Assembly: GCA_035266845.1 (NCBI GenBank)
Contig: DATFMP010000023.1
Coordinates: 1-64,000 of the forward strand
Direction: 5' to 3'
Source of the DNA: DATFMP01 sp035266845
GTDB lineage: Bacteria > SAR324 > JACQKK01
DNA length: 64,000 nucleotides
Of this stretch, positions 53,054 to 61,200 are shown one piece after another; within the stretch, counting starts at the first letter, position 1, and every line of letters starts with the position of its first letter. The translations under genes and the position numbers were made by a program. The notes beneath the pieces are model-generated. The model saw nothing but the letters and a program-made list of their open reading frames with translations, made no database searches and was not told where the DNA came from.

Positions 53054-53246
53054 CAGCCCCGCCGTTTCCGTTCGCTATCCAAATATAATAGCACGTCCGC
53101 ACCGGTACGGCCTTCCCATCCCGCAAGGTGGTGCGCTTTCGGCTGCGCTAGGGTTGGAATGGGGGTGAGACAGCGCCTCGGTCGAAGCCTGCGGCTTGTA
53201 GCGTGTGCAATGGCTTGGTATGCAGCCTCTTCCCAGGGGTAGGGGC

Positions 53247-53801
53247 ATGAAGACTTTCTCGGTATGGGTCCTGTTGGTGATCTCCATCATCGCCCTCGTT
53301 CCGGGCACCGCGCGGGCGGAGCCGAAAAACGGTTTTGGGCTCTTCGGCGGCTTTGCGAGCCACTCGCTGACCGACTCCAACAGCAACACATTCGACACCG
53401 CTGGGTTGAGCGTGGGGTTCGACTACCAGATCGCCATGGCCAGCGCATTCACGCTGAACCTGATGCTCCTCAGTTCGGGCGAAACGGTGAGCAATTGCTC
53501 CGCATGCACAGCCGGACACGGAATTCTGGGCCTTGGCGCGCGCGTGTGGGCAGGCGACGCATTCATCGGCCTGCACGGAGGGATGTACAGCGAGGTACGC
53601 ACGGTAACGGCCACCATCGGCGGCGTCACCTTTTCCAGTTCCATGAGCGGCACGGGTACAGGCTACGGGGCGATCATCGGCTACGAGAGCGAAAAGGGCG
53701 TGCTGTTCTCGGTGCAGTACGACGCGGCCTCGATCGACTTCGACACCTTTAGCACCGACATCGCCGGCGTGCGCATCCAGATCGGCTACCGCTGGAAGTA
53801 G
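53247..53801 (+). CDS. Outer-membrane beta-barrel protein
   Basis: A 184-residue exported protein. The signal peptide MKTFSVWVLLVISIIALVPG ends near GTARA (residue 24). The mature part is an alternating, Gly/Ser/Thr-rich set of strands ending in RIQIGYRWK, a barrel-like C-terminal strand. Two cysteines (SNCSACTAG, residues 83-86) in the middle could form a disulfide. The start at 53247 is supported by AGGGG before the ATG; upstream in-frame ATG codons are not used, as they precede a non-signal tail. Function unknown. Confidence 0.68.
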   Translation: MKTFSVWVLLVISIIALVPGTARAEPKNGFGLFGGFASHSLTDSNSNTFDTAGLSVGFDYQIAMASAFTLNLMLLSSGETVSNCSACTAGHGILGLGARVWAGDAFIGLHGGMYSEVRTVTATIGGVTFSSSMSGTGTGYGAIIGYESEKGVLFSVQYDAASIDFDTFSTDIAGVRIQIGYRWK

Positions 53802-53827
53802 GAAGCAATGCCTGCGGAGGCACGGAT

Positions 53828-53857
53828 GGGACGCGGCTGCAGGACAAGCCGCGTCCC
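53828..53857. terminator. Perfect 11-bp hairpin between convergent genes
   Basis: GGGACGCGGCT (53828-53838) pairs perfectly with AGCCGCGTCCC (53847-53857) around an 8-base loop. It lies between the barrel protein stop and the convergent dehydrogenase stop, so it likely ends both transcripts despite the absence of T-runs. Confidence 0.6.
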
Positions 53858-53897
53858 GCCTGCCCCGCCAGATCGCCACCCATCCGTGCGTACGAGG

Positions 53898-54800
53898 TCA
53901 CCGCTTGCGGATTGGGCGCCCGATCTTCTTCTCCAGGACGTGCGTGACGGCCGAGAAGTCGTCCCCACGCCAGCCGCCCTCCAGTCCTTCCGTGTAGGCC
54001 TGCAGCGTGGCCTGCAGGATGGGCAAGGTTGCGCCGGCATCGCCGGCCAGCCCCAATGCCAGACGCACGTCCTTCTGCATCAGTTCCAGCGAGAACTGGG
54101 CGGAGTAGTCGCCATCCAGCACGCGCTCGGCCCGCTTCACGAAGTACGTGGTGTAGGCCATCCCACTGCCCTCGATGACCACCTGCCGGTAAATTTCCGG
54201 GTCCACGCCGGATTGCACGCACAACGCCAGCGACTCTGCCACGGCCACGGAATTGGCGGCACCCAATATGTTGTGGATGAGCTTGATGCGGTTGGCCGTG
54301 CTGGAGGGCCCAACATACATGTGCAGCTTGCCCATCACCTTCAGTAGCGGCTCGATGGCGGGCACCTGCGCTTCGTCGCCACCCACGATGAAGAAGATTT
54401 CGCCGGAGATCGCCTGCGGCTTGGAGCCCAGCATGGGCGTATCCATGTGGTGGATACCCCTGGTCTCGAGCGCCGCGTGCACGTCCTGGGTCACCGCGGG
54501 GCTGACTGTGGAGCAGTCGCAGGTGACGAGCCCGGGCCGCCCGCGCTCCGCGATCCCACCTGCCTCCAGGTAGGTGCGCCGCACGATGTCATCGTTGGGC
54601 AACACGGTGAACAAGACCTCCGCCCGCGCGGCCACGTCGCCGGCGGAGGCGGCAGCCTGCACACCCGGGAGGTTGGCAAGCACCTTGACGGCCTGAGGCA
54701 CCACATCGTAGACCAACAGGCGGTGGCCGGCCTTGGCCAAATTGGCGGCCATTGCTCCGCCCATGTTGCCGAGGCCGACAAATCCCACCAAGCTGTCCAT
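53898..54800 (-). CDS. 3-hydroxyisobutyrate dehydrogenase-family NAD(P)-dependent oxidoreductase
   Basis: A 300-residue beta-hydroxyacid dehydrogenase. The Rossmann motif is GFVGLGNMGGAMAANL (6-21), followed by the substrate-binding DTPMLGSKPQAISGE and the catalytic lysine in NRIKLIHNIL. The family oxidises 3-hydroxyisobutyrate, tartronate semialdehyde, glyoxylate or other 3-hydroxy acids; the substrate here is unknown. The catalytic triad residues Ser/Lys/Asn are in place as far as visible. The ATG at 54800 begins at the Rossmann domain. It is divergent from cheA. Confidence 0.86.
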   Translation of the reverse strand: MDSLVGFVGLGNMGGAMAANLAKAGHRLLVYDVVPQAVKVLANLPGVQAAASAGDVAARAEVLFTVLPNDDIVRRTYLEAGGIAERGRPGLVTCDCSTVSPAVTQDVHAALETRGIHHMDTPMLGSKPQAISGEIFFIVGGDEAQVPAIEPLLKVMGKLHMYVGPSSTANRIKLIHNILGAANSVAVAESLALCVQSGVDPEIYRQVVIEGSGMAYTTYFVKRAERVLDGDYSAQFSLELMQKDVRLALGLAGDAGATLPILQATLQAYTEGLEGGWRGDDFSAVTHVLEKKIGRPIRKR

Positions 54801-55086
54801 GATTCGCTCGCGCAAGGGTGAAGTGCCCGGCGGCATGCCAGACGCATATCCATCTCCCATACCGGGATTGGGCCCAGCGCGGCAACTCCCTAACCGAGTT
54901 GCTAAGGTCGGGGGCGAGCCAGCGATAGTCGGGACCACCGAAAGGTTGCCCGCAAACGCGCGCGCCGTTGGCTAAGGACTGAACAAATTGCGGGTTACGG
55001 CGTATATCCATTAGCGATCCTGTCGCTTCCCCCTGGTATAGAAGCGGGGGCCGCTGCGCCGGTGGGCTCGACGGCAGCGACAGGCG

Positions 55087-58000
55087 ATGCAGCACATGTT
55101 CCGAATGCGTCCGGTAGAGGCTATGAATCCAGAGCTCGTGAATCAGGTCGAACAGCTGTCTTCGAGTTGCATGCAGGCCAAGGTGGGCGACATCGCCACG
55201 CTGGCCGGTCTGCTCGAACACTGCGACACCCTGCGCCAGATGGCGGAGATCCATCAGGTGCCGGGCGTCCTTGAGCCCGCGACGGCCCTGGGCGAGCACA
55301 TCAAGCGCATGATTATGGGCGAGTCGGATAGCGAGGAAGCCGACATGCAGTTGCTGCGCGACGCCATCGCCGTGCTGCAGGCCGCGTTGGCGCGTGGCGA
55401 GGTGGCCGACGCGGACGCCTATCCCGCGACCCTGGGCGTGGCCGCCTGGACGAATGGCAACGGCACGGACGGGCATGGTGATGGCAACGGCGCCGCCTAC
55501 TCGGGCGACAGCGCTGCGGACGACGCCGTCGAGCTGGAAAGCTCCGGCGCTGCCGGCACGGCCTGGGACGACAGCGCGCCGGCGATGGTGGACACGGCGC
55601 CCCTGCCCGGCGTGGGCGGGGACGAAGGGGCGTTTGCCGCGGACCAGGAGCTGATGGGCGAGTACCTCGCCGAGCAGCGCGGCCGACTGGACGAGATCGA
55701 GGGCCACCTGCTGCGGCTGGAACGAGCCGCCGACAATGCGGCGCTTGCCGAGCTGCGACGCGCGCTGCACACGATCAAGGGTGATTCGGGCTTCCTCGGC
55801 CTCTCGCAGGTGGCGCAGATCAGCCACGCCGCGGAGAGCTACCTGGAGGCCGCCAGCTATCCCTACGACCTGGAGAACCTGTTCGCGGTGAAGGACTGGC
55901 TGGCACGGGCCTTCGAGGATCTGGCCGCGCGCGGCCAGCTCTCGCCCACCACCCAGGCCTCGCTGCGGCACCTGCTCTCGCGACTTGGCGCCGAGGTGCC
56001 CGCCCAGGAGGACGCGGCGGAAGAGGTCGCGACAGCAGGGCCACCGGAGGTTTCCGAGGGCAATGGCACGGTGGTGGCCATCATGGATGAACCCGAAGCC
56101 GACGCCTCCAGCGGCGACCCCGCACCCGCCGACGATGCCGCCGCGGCCGAACCACCGGCTGCCACCGCACCGGAAGTGGCAGCCCCTGAGGCCTTCGTGT
56201 CGGACGCGGCCCCGGCTGAGCCGGTTGCAGCCCCGGCGCCCGCAGCCAGGGAAGAGCGCCCGGCCTTTTTCGACCTGACCGCCGACGAGTCGCTCCTGGT
56301 GGACTTCATCTCGGAATCCAAGGAGCACCTGGACCAAGCCTCGGCACAACTGCTGGCGCTGGAGAGCGACCCGGAAAACGAGGAAGCCATCAACTGCGTG
56401 TTTCGCGCGTTTCACACGGTCAAGGGCATCGCCGGGTTTCTGAACCTGGAAGAGGTTGCCGAACTGGCCCACGACACGGAAAACCTGCTGGATCAGGTGC
56501 GGCGCAACGAACTGGCGCTGTCGCCGCCCGTGATCGACCTTGTGTTCGAGGCGCTGGACTGGATGACGCGGTTGATCGGCAATGTGCGCAAAGGCTTGCA
56601 GTCCGATGGGCGCGCGATGACCGAACCGGAACTGGATGCTGTCCTGGAGCGCATCAACGCGGCCCAGCGAGGTCAGATCGGAGCCCCGGCAGCCGGGGCC
56701 CGCACGCAGCGCCTGGGCGAGATCCTCGTCGAATCCGGCGCCGTGGACCGTTCCCACCTGGAAGAGACCGCACAGGAAGTGGAGCAGAGCGAGCCGCCCA
56801 AGAAGCTGGGCGAAGCCCTGGTGGAAAAGGAGCTGGTGACGCCCACCCAGGTGCACGCCGCGCTCAAGCAACAGGCCACCCAGGGCCAAAGCCACCACAA
56901 GGCCGTGGAGCTCAAGGAAACGCTGCGCGTGGACTACGAGCGGCTGGAGAACATGATCAACACCATCGGCGAGCTGGTGCTGGCCGAGGCCATGATCAGC
57001 CAGGACGACCAGGTGCTGGGCATCCACTCCGAGATGCTGGACAAGAAGCTCTACAACCTGCGGCAGGTGAGCCGAAAATTGCAGGAACTGGGCACGACGA
57101 TCCGCATGGTGCCCATCTCCGGCACCTTCCAGAAGATGGCGCGGCTGGTGCGTGACCTTTCACGCAAGTCGGGCAAGCCGATCAACTTCATCAGCCATGG
57201 GGACGAGACGGAATTGGACCGCGCCTATGTGGACCTCATCGCCGATCCGCTTGTGCACATGATCCGCAACGGAGTGGACCACGGCATCGAAATGCCAGCC
57301 GGACGCCGCCAGCATGGCAAACCGGAGGTCGGCACCATCGAGCTGCGCGCGTTTCATGAGGGCGGCAACATCCATGTGGAGGTGCGCGACGATGGCCAGG
57401 GGCTGGATGTGGAGCGCATCTTCGCCAAGGCCGTGGAGAAGGAAATGGCCGTGGCGGAGGATCGCGATCAGCTCACCGAACAGGAGATCTACCAGATGAT
57501 CTTCCTGCCCGGCTTCTCCACCGCTGCGCAGGTGACCGAGGTTTCGGGCCGTGGGGTGGGAATGGACGTGGTGCGCCGCAACATCTCCGAGCTGCGGGGA
57601 CAGGTGCAGATCCAGTCCGAGCGGGATGTGGGGACGACGTTCAAGATCATCCTGCCCCTGACGCTGGCCCTCATCGACGGGATGCTGGTGCGCGTGGGCA
57701 ATGAGCGCTTCATCTTCCCCGTGCTGAGCGTGGTGGAATCCGCGCGACCGAGCCAGGACATGATCACCACCGTGGTGGGCAAGGGCGAGATGATCAGCCT
57801 GCGGGGGCGCCAATTGCCCTTGTATCGGCTGAACCGGCTGTTCGGCGTGCCAGGTGCAAAGGACGACGTCACCGATGCACTGGTGGTGGTCGTGGAGAAC
57901 GAGGGCCGGCAGGTGGGCATCGTGGTGGACGACCTGGTGGGAATCCAGCAGACCGTGATCAAGAATCTGGGCAATGGGCTGTTCCAGACCAAGGGGCTTT

Positions 58001-58110
58001 CCGGCGGCTCCATCATGGCCGACGGCACGGTGGGACTGATCGTGGACATTTCCGGGCTCATCAACATCGCGCGCAATCGAGAGCCCGTGCTATCCAATGC
58101 CATTAACTGA
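55087..58110 (+). CDS. cheA: Chemotaxis histidine kinase CheA with two HPt domains
   Basis: A 1007-residue kinase, longer than most CheA proteins. An N-terminal helical region (13-105) is followed by two HPt domains with phosphorylatable H228 (ALHTIKGDSGFLG) and H443 (FHTVKGIAGFLN), separated by a long acidic Ala/Pro linker (305-395). A segment at 541-598 with repeated RLGEILVESG / KLGEALVEKE units looks like a type-II/IV secretion GspE N-terminal domain, not usual in CheA. Dimerisation, HATPase (HMIRNGVDHGIE, GRGVGMD) and CheW-like domains close the chain. ATG at 55087 or 55123 could be used. It controls the flagellar or pilus response with cheW-cheR-cheB. Confidence 0.93.
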   Translation: MQHMFRMRPVEAMNPELVNQVEQLSSSCMQAKVGDIATLAGLLEHCDTLRQMAEIHQVPGVLEPATALGEHIKRMIMGESDSEEADMQLLRDAIAVLQAALARGEVADADAYPATLGVAAWTNGNGTDGHGDGNGAAYSGDSAADDAVELESSGAAGTAWDDSAPAMVDTAPLPGVGGDEGAFAADQELMGEYLAEQRGRLDEIEGHLLRLERAADNAALAELRRALHTIKGDSGFLGLSQVAQISHAAESYLEAASYPYDLENLFAVKDWLARAFEDLAARGQLSPTTQASLRHLLSRLGAEVPAQEDAAEEVATAGPPEVSEGNGTVVAIMDEPEADASSGDPAPADDAAAAEPPAATAPEVAAPEAFVSDAAPAEPVAAPAPAAREERPAFFDLTADESLLVDFISESKEHLDQASAQLLALESDPENEEAINCVFRAFHTVKGIAGFLNLEEVAELAHDTENLLDQVRRNELALSPPVIDLVFEALDWMTRLIGNVRKGLQSDGRAMTEPELDAVLERINAAQRGQIGAPAAGARTQRLGEILVESGAVDRSHLEETAQEVEQSEPPKKLGEALVEKELVTPTQVHAALKQQATQGQSHHKAVELKETLRVDYERLENMINTIGELVLAEAMISQDDQVLGIHSEMLDKKLYNLRQVSRKLQELGTTIRMVPISGTFQKMARLVRDLSRKSGKPINFISHGDETELDRAYVDLIADPLVHMIRNGVDHGIEMPAGRRQHGKPEVGTIELRAFHEGGNIHVEVRDDGQGLDVERIFAKAVEKEMAVAEDRDQLTEQEIYQMIFLPGFSTAAQVTEVSGRGVGMDVVRRNISELRGQVQIQSERDVGTTFKIILPLTLALIDGMLVRVGNERFIFPVLSVVESARPSQDMITTVVGKGEMISLRGRQLPLYRLNRLFGVPGAKDDVTDALVVVVENEGRQVGIVVDDLVGIQQTVIKNLGNGLFQTKGLSGGSIMADGTVGLIVDISGLINIARNREPVLSNAIN

Positions 58111-58203
58111 CGCGCCATCCGAGGGGGCACTCCTTCGTCACCGAGACCATGCGGGGCCGGCGTCAGCCGCCCGGGGTCATCTCAATCGCGAGAGGCTGGA
58201 ATC

Positions 58204-58764
58204 ATGAGCGAACAGCGCAAGCAGGAAAACCAGGAGGTCCGGGAGGAGCTGGCGCACTTGGCCGGCAAGTACCTCACGTTCAAGCTGGCGGAGGAGGAGT
58301 ACGGCCTGGAGATCATCAAGGTGCAGGAGATCATCGGCCTGATGCCGATCACCAAGGTGCCCCGCGTGCCCGAGTACATGCGCGGCGTGATCAACCTTCG
58401 GGGGCGGATCATCCCGACGATCGACCTGCGCAGCAAGTTCGGGCTGCCCACCGTGGAAGACACGGACAAGACCTGCATCATCGTCGTCGAGGTGATGTCC
58501 ACCAAGGGCAAGGTCAACGTGGGCATCATCGTGGATCAAGTGGCCGAGGTGCTGGATGTGGCCGCCAACGAGATTGACCACGCGCCCGAGTTCGGCACGG
58601 CCCTGCGCACGGATTTCATCCTGGGCGTCGGCATCGTGAAAGGGGACGTGAAGATCCTGCTGGATATCGACAAGGTGCTTACCTCCGAGGAAATCGCGAC
58701 GGTGCACACCGTGGCGGCCTCGCAGCAGACGCAGGCGCAAGCTCAGGCTCAAGCACAAGCGTAG
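58204..58764 (+). CDS. cheW: Chemotaxis coupling protein CheW
   Basis: A 186-residue coupling protein with a single CheW domain (about 20-165), including GLEIIKVQEIIGLMPITKVP and MRGVINLRGRIIPTIDLR. It links receptors to CheA in the signalling array. The C-terminus is a low-complexity tail of alternating Gln-Ala (QTQAQAQAQAQA). The ATG at 58204 is preceded by AGAGGCTGG. It lies 93 bases after cheA on the same strand, with a hairpin between it and cheR. Confidence 0.95.
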   Translation: MSEQRKQENQEVREELAHLAGKYLTFKLAEEEYGLEIIKVQEIIGLMPITKVPRVPEYMRGVINLRGRIIPTIDLRSKFGLPTVEDTDKTCIIVVEVMSTKGKVNVGIIVDQVAEVLDVAANEIDHAPEFGTALRTDFILGVGIVKGDVKILLDIDKVLTSEEIATVHTVAASQQTQAQAQAQAQA

Positions 58765-58789
58765 CCAACCGCTCCGCGTGATCGGGCAT

Positions 58790-58810
58790 GCGGCGGGCCT
58801 CGCCCGCCGC
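58790..58810 (+). terminator. Perfect 9-bp hairpin between cheW and cheR
   Basis: GCGGCGGGC-CTC-GCCCGCCGC is a perfect 9-bp stem with a three-base loop, 25 bases after cheW. A second hairpin, GGCGGA-AGCGAC-TCCGCC at 58931-58948, ends eight bases before the cheR ATG. Together they may attenuate transcription or translation of cheR relative to cheW. Confidence 0.45.
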
Positions 58811-58956
58811 TGCACGACTGCACTCGCCCGGGCCGTGAAGTGACCGGATCCCGGCCACCGCCGGCCCGCGTACCGTGCCATCGGCGCGGATTGCGGGGCC
58901 GGTCGTGTCGTTTTTGCTCGCTGTAAGGACGGCGGAAGCGACTCCGCCGGGCGCGA

Positions 58957-59757
58957 ATGGAAAAGGCGGTCTTCGACAAGTTCCGCAGCCTGATCTTCGA
59001 GACCTGCGGAATCTTTCTCACCGAGCAGAAAGAGGCCCTGGTTACCGCGCGCATCAGCAAGCGCATGCGGGCGCTCAGCGTGTCGGACTACGACCGGTAC
59101 TTTCACGCCGTCGTCTCCGACAAATCGGGCAACGAGTTGCGCGAACTGGTCAACGCGATATCGACAAACGTGACGCACTTCTTCCGAGAGGCGCGGCACT
59201 TTGACGTGCTAGCGGATCTGGTGCGCAAGGCCTCCAGCAATGGCCAGCGCAGTTTGCGCATCTGGTGCGCGGCCTGCTCTACCGGCGAGGAGCCCTACAC
59301 CATCGCCATGGCGGTGCTGGAGGCCATGACGCGCCCGCTGGAACTGGAGATCATTGCCTCGGACATCTCGACCAAGGTGCTGCAGATCGCAAAGTTCGGC
59401 GTCTATCGGGAGCAGGACGTGCGCACCGTGCCCGCACCGCTGCTCAAGAAGTATTTCCAGAAGGGCGTGGGCCGCGCGGCGCAACTCTATCGCGTCAAGC
59501 AGACCCTGCGAAACATGGTGAGCTACCGGCAGATCAACCTGTCTACGCCGCCCTACCCCATCGAGGGCAACCAGGACGTGATCTTCTGCCGCAACGTGAT
59601 GATCTATTTCAATCATGACCTGCGGCGCAACCTCGTGCACCACTTCGAGCAGATGCTGCGCCCACAGGGCCATCTGTTTGTAGGCATGGCGGAGAGCCTG
59701 ACGGGCGTGCACCGCAACCTCACCACGGTGGAGCCCTCCGTCTACCGCAGAGGCTGA
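58957..59757 (+). CDS. cheR: Chemoreceptor methyltransferase CheR
   Basis: A 266-residue S-adenosylmethionine-dependent glutamate methyltransferase. The N-terminal helical domain (about 1-75) is followed by the SAM domain with RIWCAACSTGEEPYTIAM (motif I), IIASDISTKVLQIA and the CheR signature VIFCRNVMIYFN. It methylates receptor glutamates for adaptation, opposite CheB. The expected ribosome-binding site is not evident and the leader folds into a hairpin. The next gene is cheB, 98 bases downstream. Confidence 0.94.
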   Translation: MEKAVFDKFRSLIFETCGIFLTEQKEALVTARISKRMRALSVSDYDRYFHAVVSDKSGNELRELVNAISTNVTHFFREARHFDVLADLVRKASSNGQRSLRIWCAACSTGEEPYTIAMAVLEAMTRPLELEIIASDISTKVLQIAKFGVYREQDVRTVPAPLLKKYFQKGVGRAAQLYRVKQTLRNMVSYRQINLSTPPYPIEGNQDVIFCRNVMIYFNHDLRRNLVHHFEQMLRPQGHLFVGMAESLTGVHRNLTTVEPSVYRRG

Positions 59758-59855
59758 GCCGGACTTACCGCCGCTTGCTCGCGGCACGGGGATTTCGCGC
59801 GGCCGCAGGGCCTGCACATGGCCCACCTGGGCCGCCTAGCATTGGACCGGATCGC

Positions 59856-60971
59856 ATGAGCATTCGCGTGTTGGTCGTAGACGACTCGAACCTGGCACGA
59901 CGGGTGATCCAGGGGGAGCTGAGCAAGGACCCGGACATTGAGGTGGTGGGTACAGCCAAGGACCCCCTCGACGCCAGCGAGAAGATCGAAGCCCTGCTGC
60001 CCGACGTGATGACGCTGGACCTGGAACTGCCCAAAATGGACGGGCTGACGTTCCTGCGCAGCCTGATGCGCCACCACCCCATGCCCGTGGTGATCGTCTC
60101 CGCCTACACGCAGCGCGGCAGCCGCCTCGCCATGGAGGCACTGGAATCGGGCGCCGTGGATATCGTGCCCAAGCCGGGCGGTGCCCTGAACGTCACTGAA
60201 ATGTCCGCCGAGCTGGTGGCCAAGGTGCGTGCGGCTTCCGAGGCACGTGTCGGACGCAATTTCGCCCCCGCGGAAGGCCGCGCCCACCCGGCGCAGGCAC
60301 GTTGGGCCGTGCCGGGCGCAGGCGTAGGCGCCATGCGCAACGCCGGCCCCCGACCCGCAGACCGGGAGCCGGTGCAGGTGCTGCCCCCCCTGGGCCGCTC
60401 GCTGCCGCCGGATCGCGTCATTGCCATCGGCAGCTCCACCGGGGGTACGCAAGCACTGCAGCACATCCTGACCCGCCTGCCGGCGGACATGCCGCCGATC
60501 CTCATCGTGCAGCACATGCCCGAAGGCTTCACGAATGCCTTCGCTGGGCGCCTCAATCAGCTCTGCCAGTTGGAGGTGAAGGAGGCGGAGCACAACGACT
60601 CCGTGCTGCCCGGCCGCGTGCTGGTGGCGCCTGGGGCGCGGCACATGGTGCTGCGGCGCACGGGTTCGCGCCTGTGGGTGGAAATTACGGACGGCCCGCG
60701 CGTGTGCCGGCAAAAGCCATCGGTGGAGGTGCTCTTTCAATCCGTCGCCAAGGTGGCCGGCAAGTCCGCCATCGGCGCGATTCTGACCGGCATGGGCGGC
60801 GACGGCGCGGATGGCATGCTGACCATGAAGCAGGCCGGGGCCACGACCATCGCCGAGGACGAGAAGAGTTGCGTGGTCTTTGGCATGCCCAAGGAGGCCA
60901 TCAAGCGCGGTGGCGTGGATCACATAGTGCACCTGCACGACATCGCCGCCATGCTGACACGTCTTTCGTGA
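59856..60971 (+). CDS. cheB: Chemotaxis methylesterase/glutamine deamidase CheB
   Basis: A 371-residue response regulator-esterase. The receiver domain has the phospho-acceptor D55 in TLDLELPKMDG and an acidic pair in VVDDSN. A linker of about 60 residues (130-185, Pro/Arg/Ala-rich) precedes the methylesterase with catalytic S194 (GSSTGG), H220 (QHMPEGF) and D316 (TGMGGDGADGM). Phosphorylation by CheA activates it to remove receptor methyl groups. The start at 59856 (MSIRVLVVDDSN) is the family-typical one; an in-frame upstream ATG adds a Gly/Pro-rich tail. No cheY is in the window. Confidence 0.95.
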   Translation: MSIRVLVVDDSNLARRVIQGELSKDPDIEVVGTAKDPLDASEKIEALLPDVMTLDLELPKMDGLTFLRSLMRHHPMPVVIVSAYTQRGSRLAMEALESGAVDIVPKPGGALNVTEMSAELVAKVRAASEARVGRNFAPAEGRAHPAQARWAVPGAGVGAMRNAGPRPADREPVQVLPPLGRSLPPDRVIAIGSSTGGTQALQHILTRLPADMPPILIVQHMPEGFTNAFAGRLNQLCQLEVKEAEHNDSVLPGRVLVAPGARHMVLRRTGSRLWVEITDGPRVCRQKPSVEVLFQSVAKVAGKSAIGAILTGMGGDGADGMLTMKQAGATTIAEDEKSCVVFGMPKEAIKRGGVDHIVHLHDIAAMLTRLS

Positions 60972-61200
60972 GAGAGCGGCCCTCAGCGCCTCCGTGGCGA
61001 ACACCTCCGCTCAGGCCTTTCCATCGGCGGCGATCCGGCGACTGCGGCCGGGGATGCTTCCCCAGCGGCTCACCCAACGGGGCGTTGACGGCGCCGCACC
61101 AAATCGCCATCATGAGCGCCATGCTCCACGCCCGCCATCGTCCCTTGTCCCGCCCGCACCTGCCGGTCGAACCCCGCAACCCCGAGCCCGTCACAGCCGC

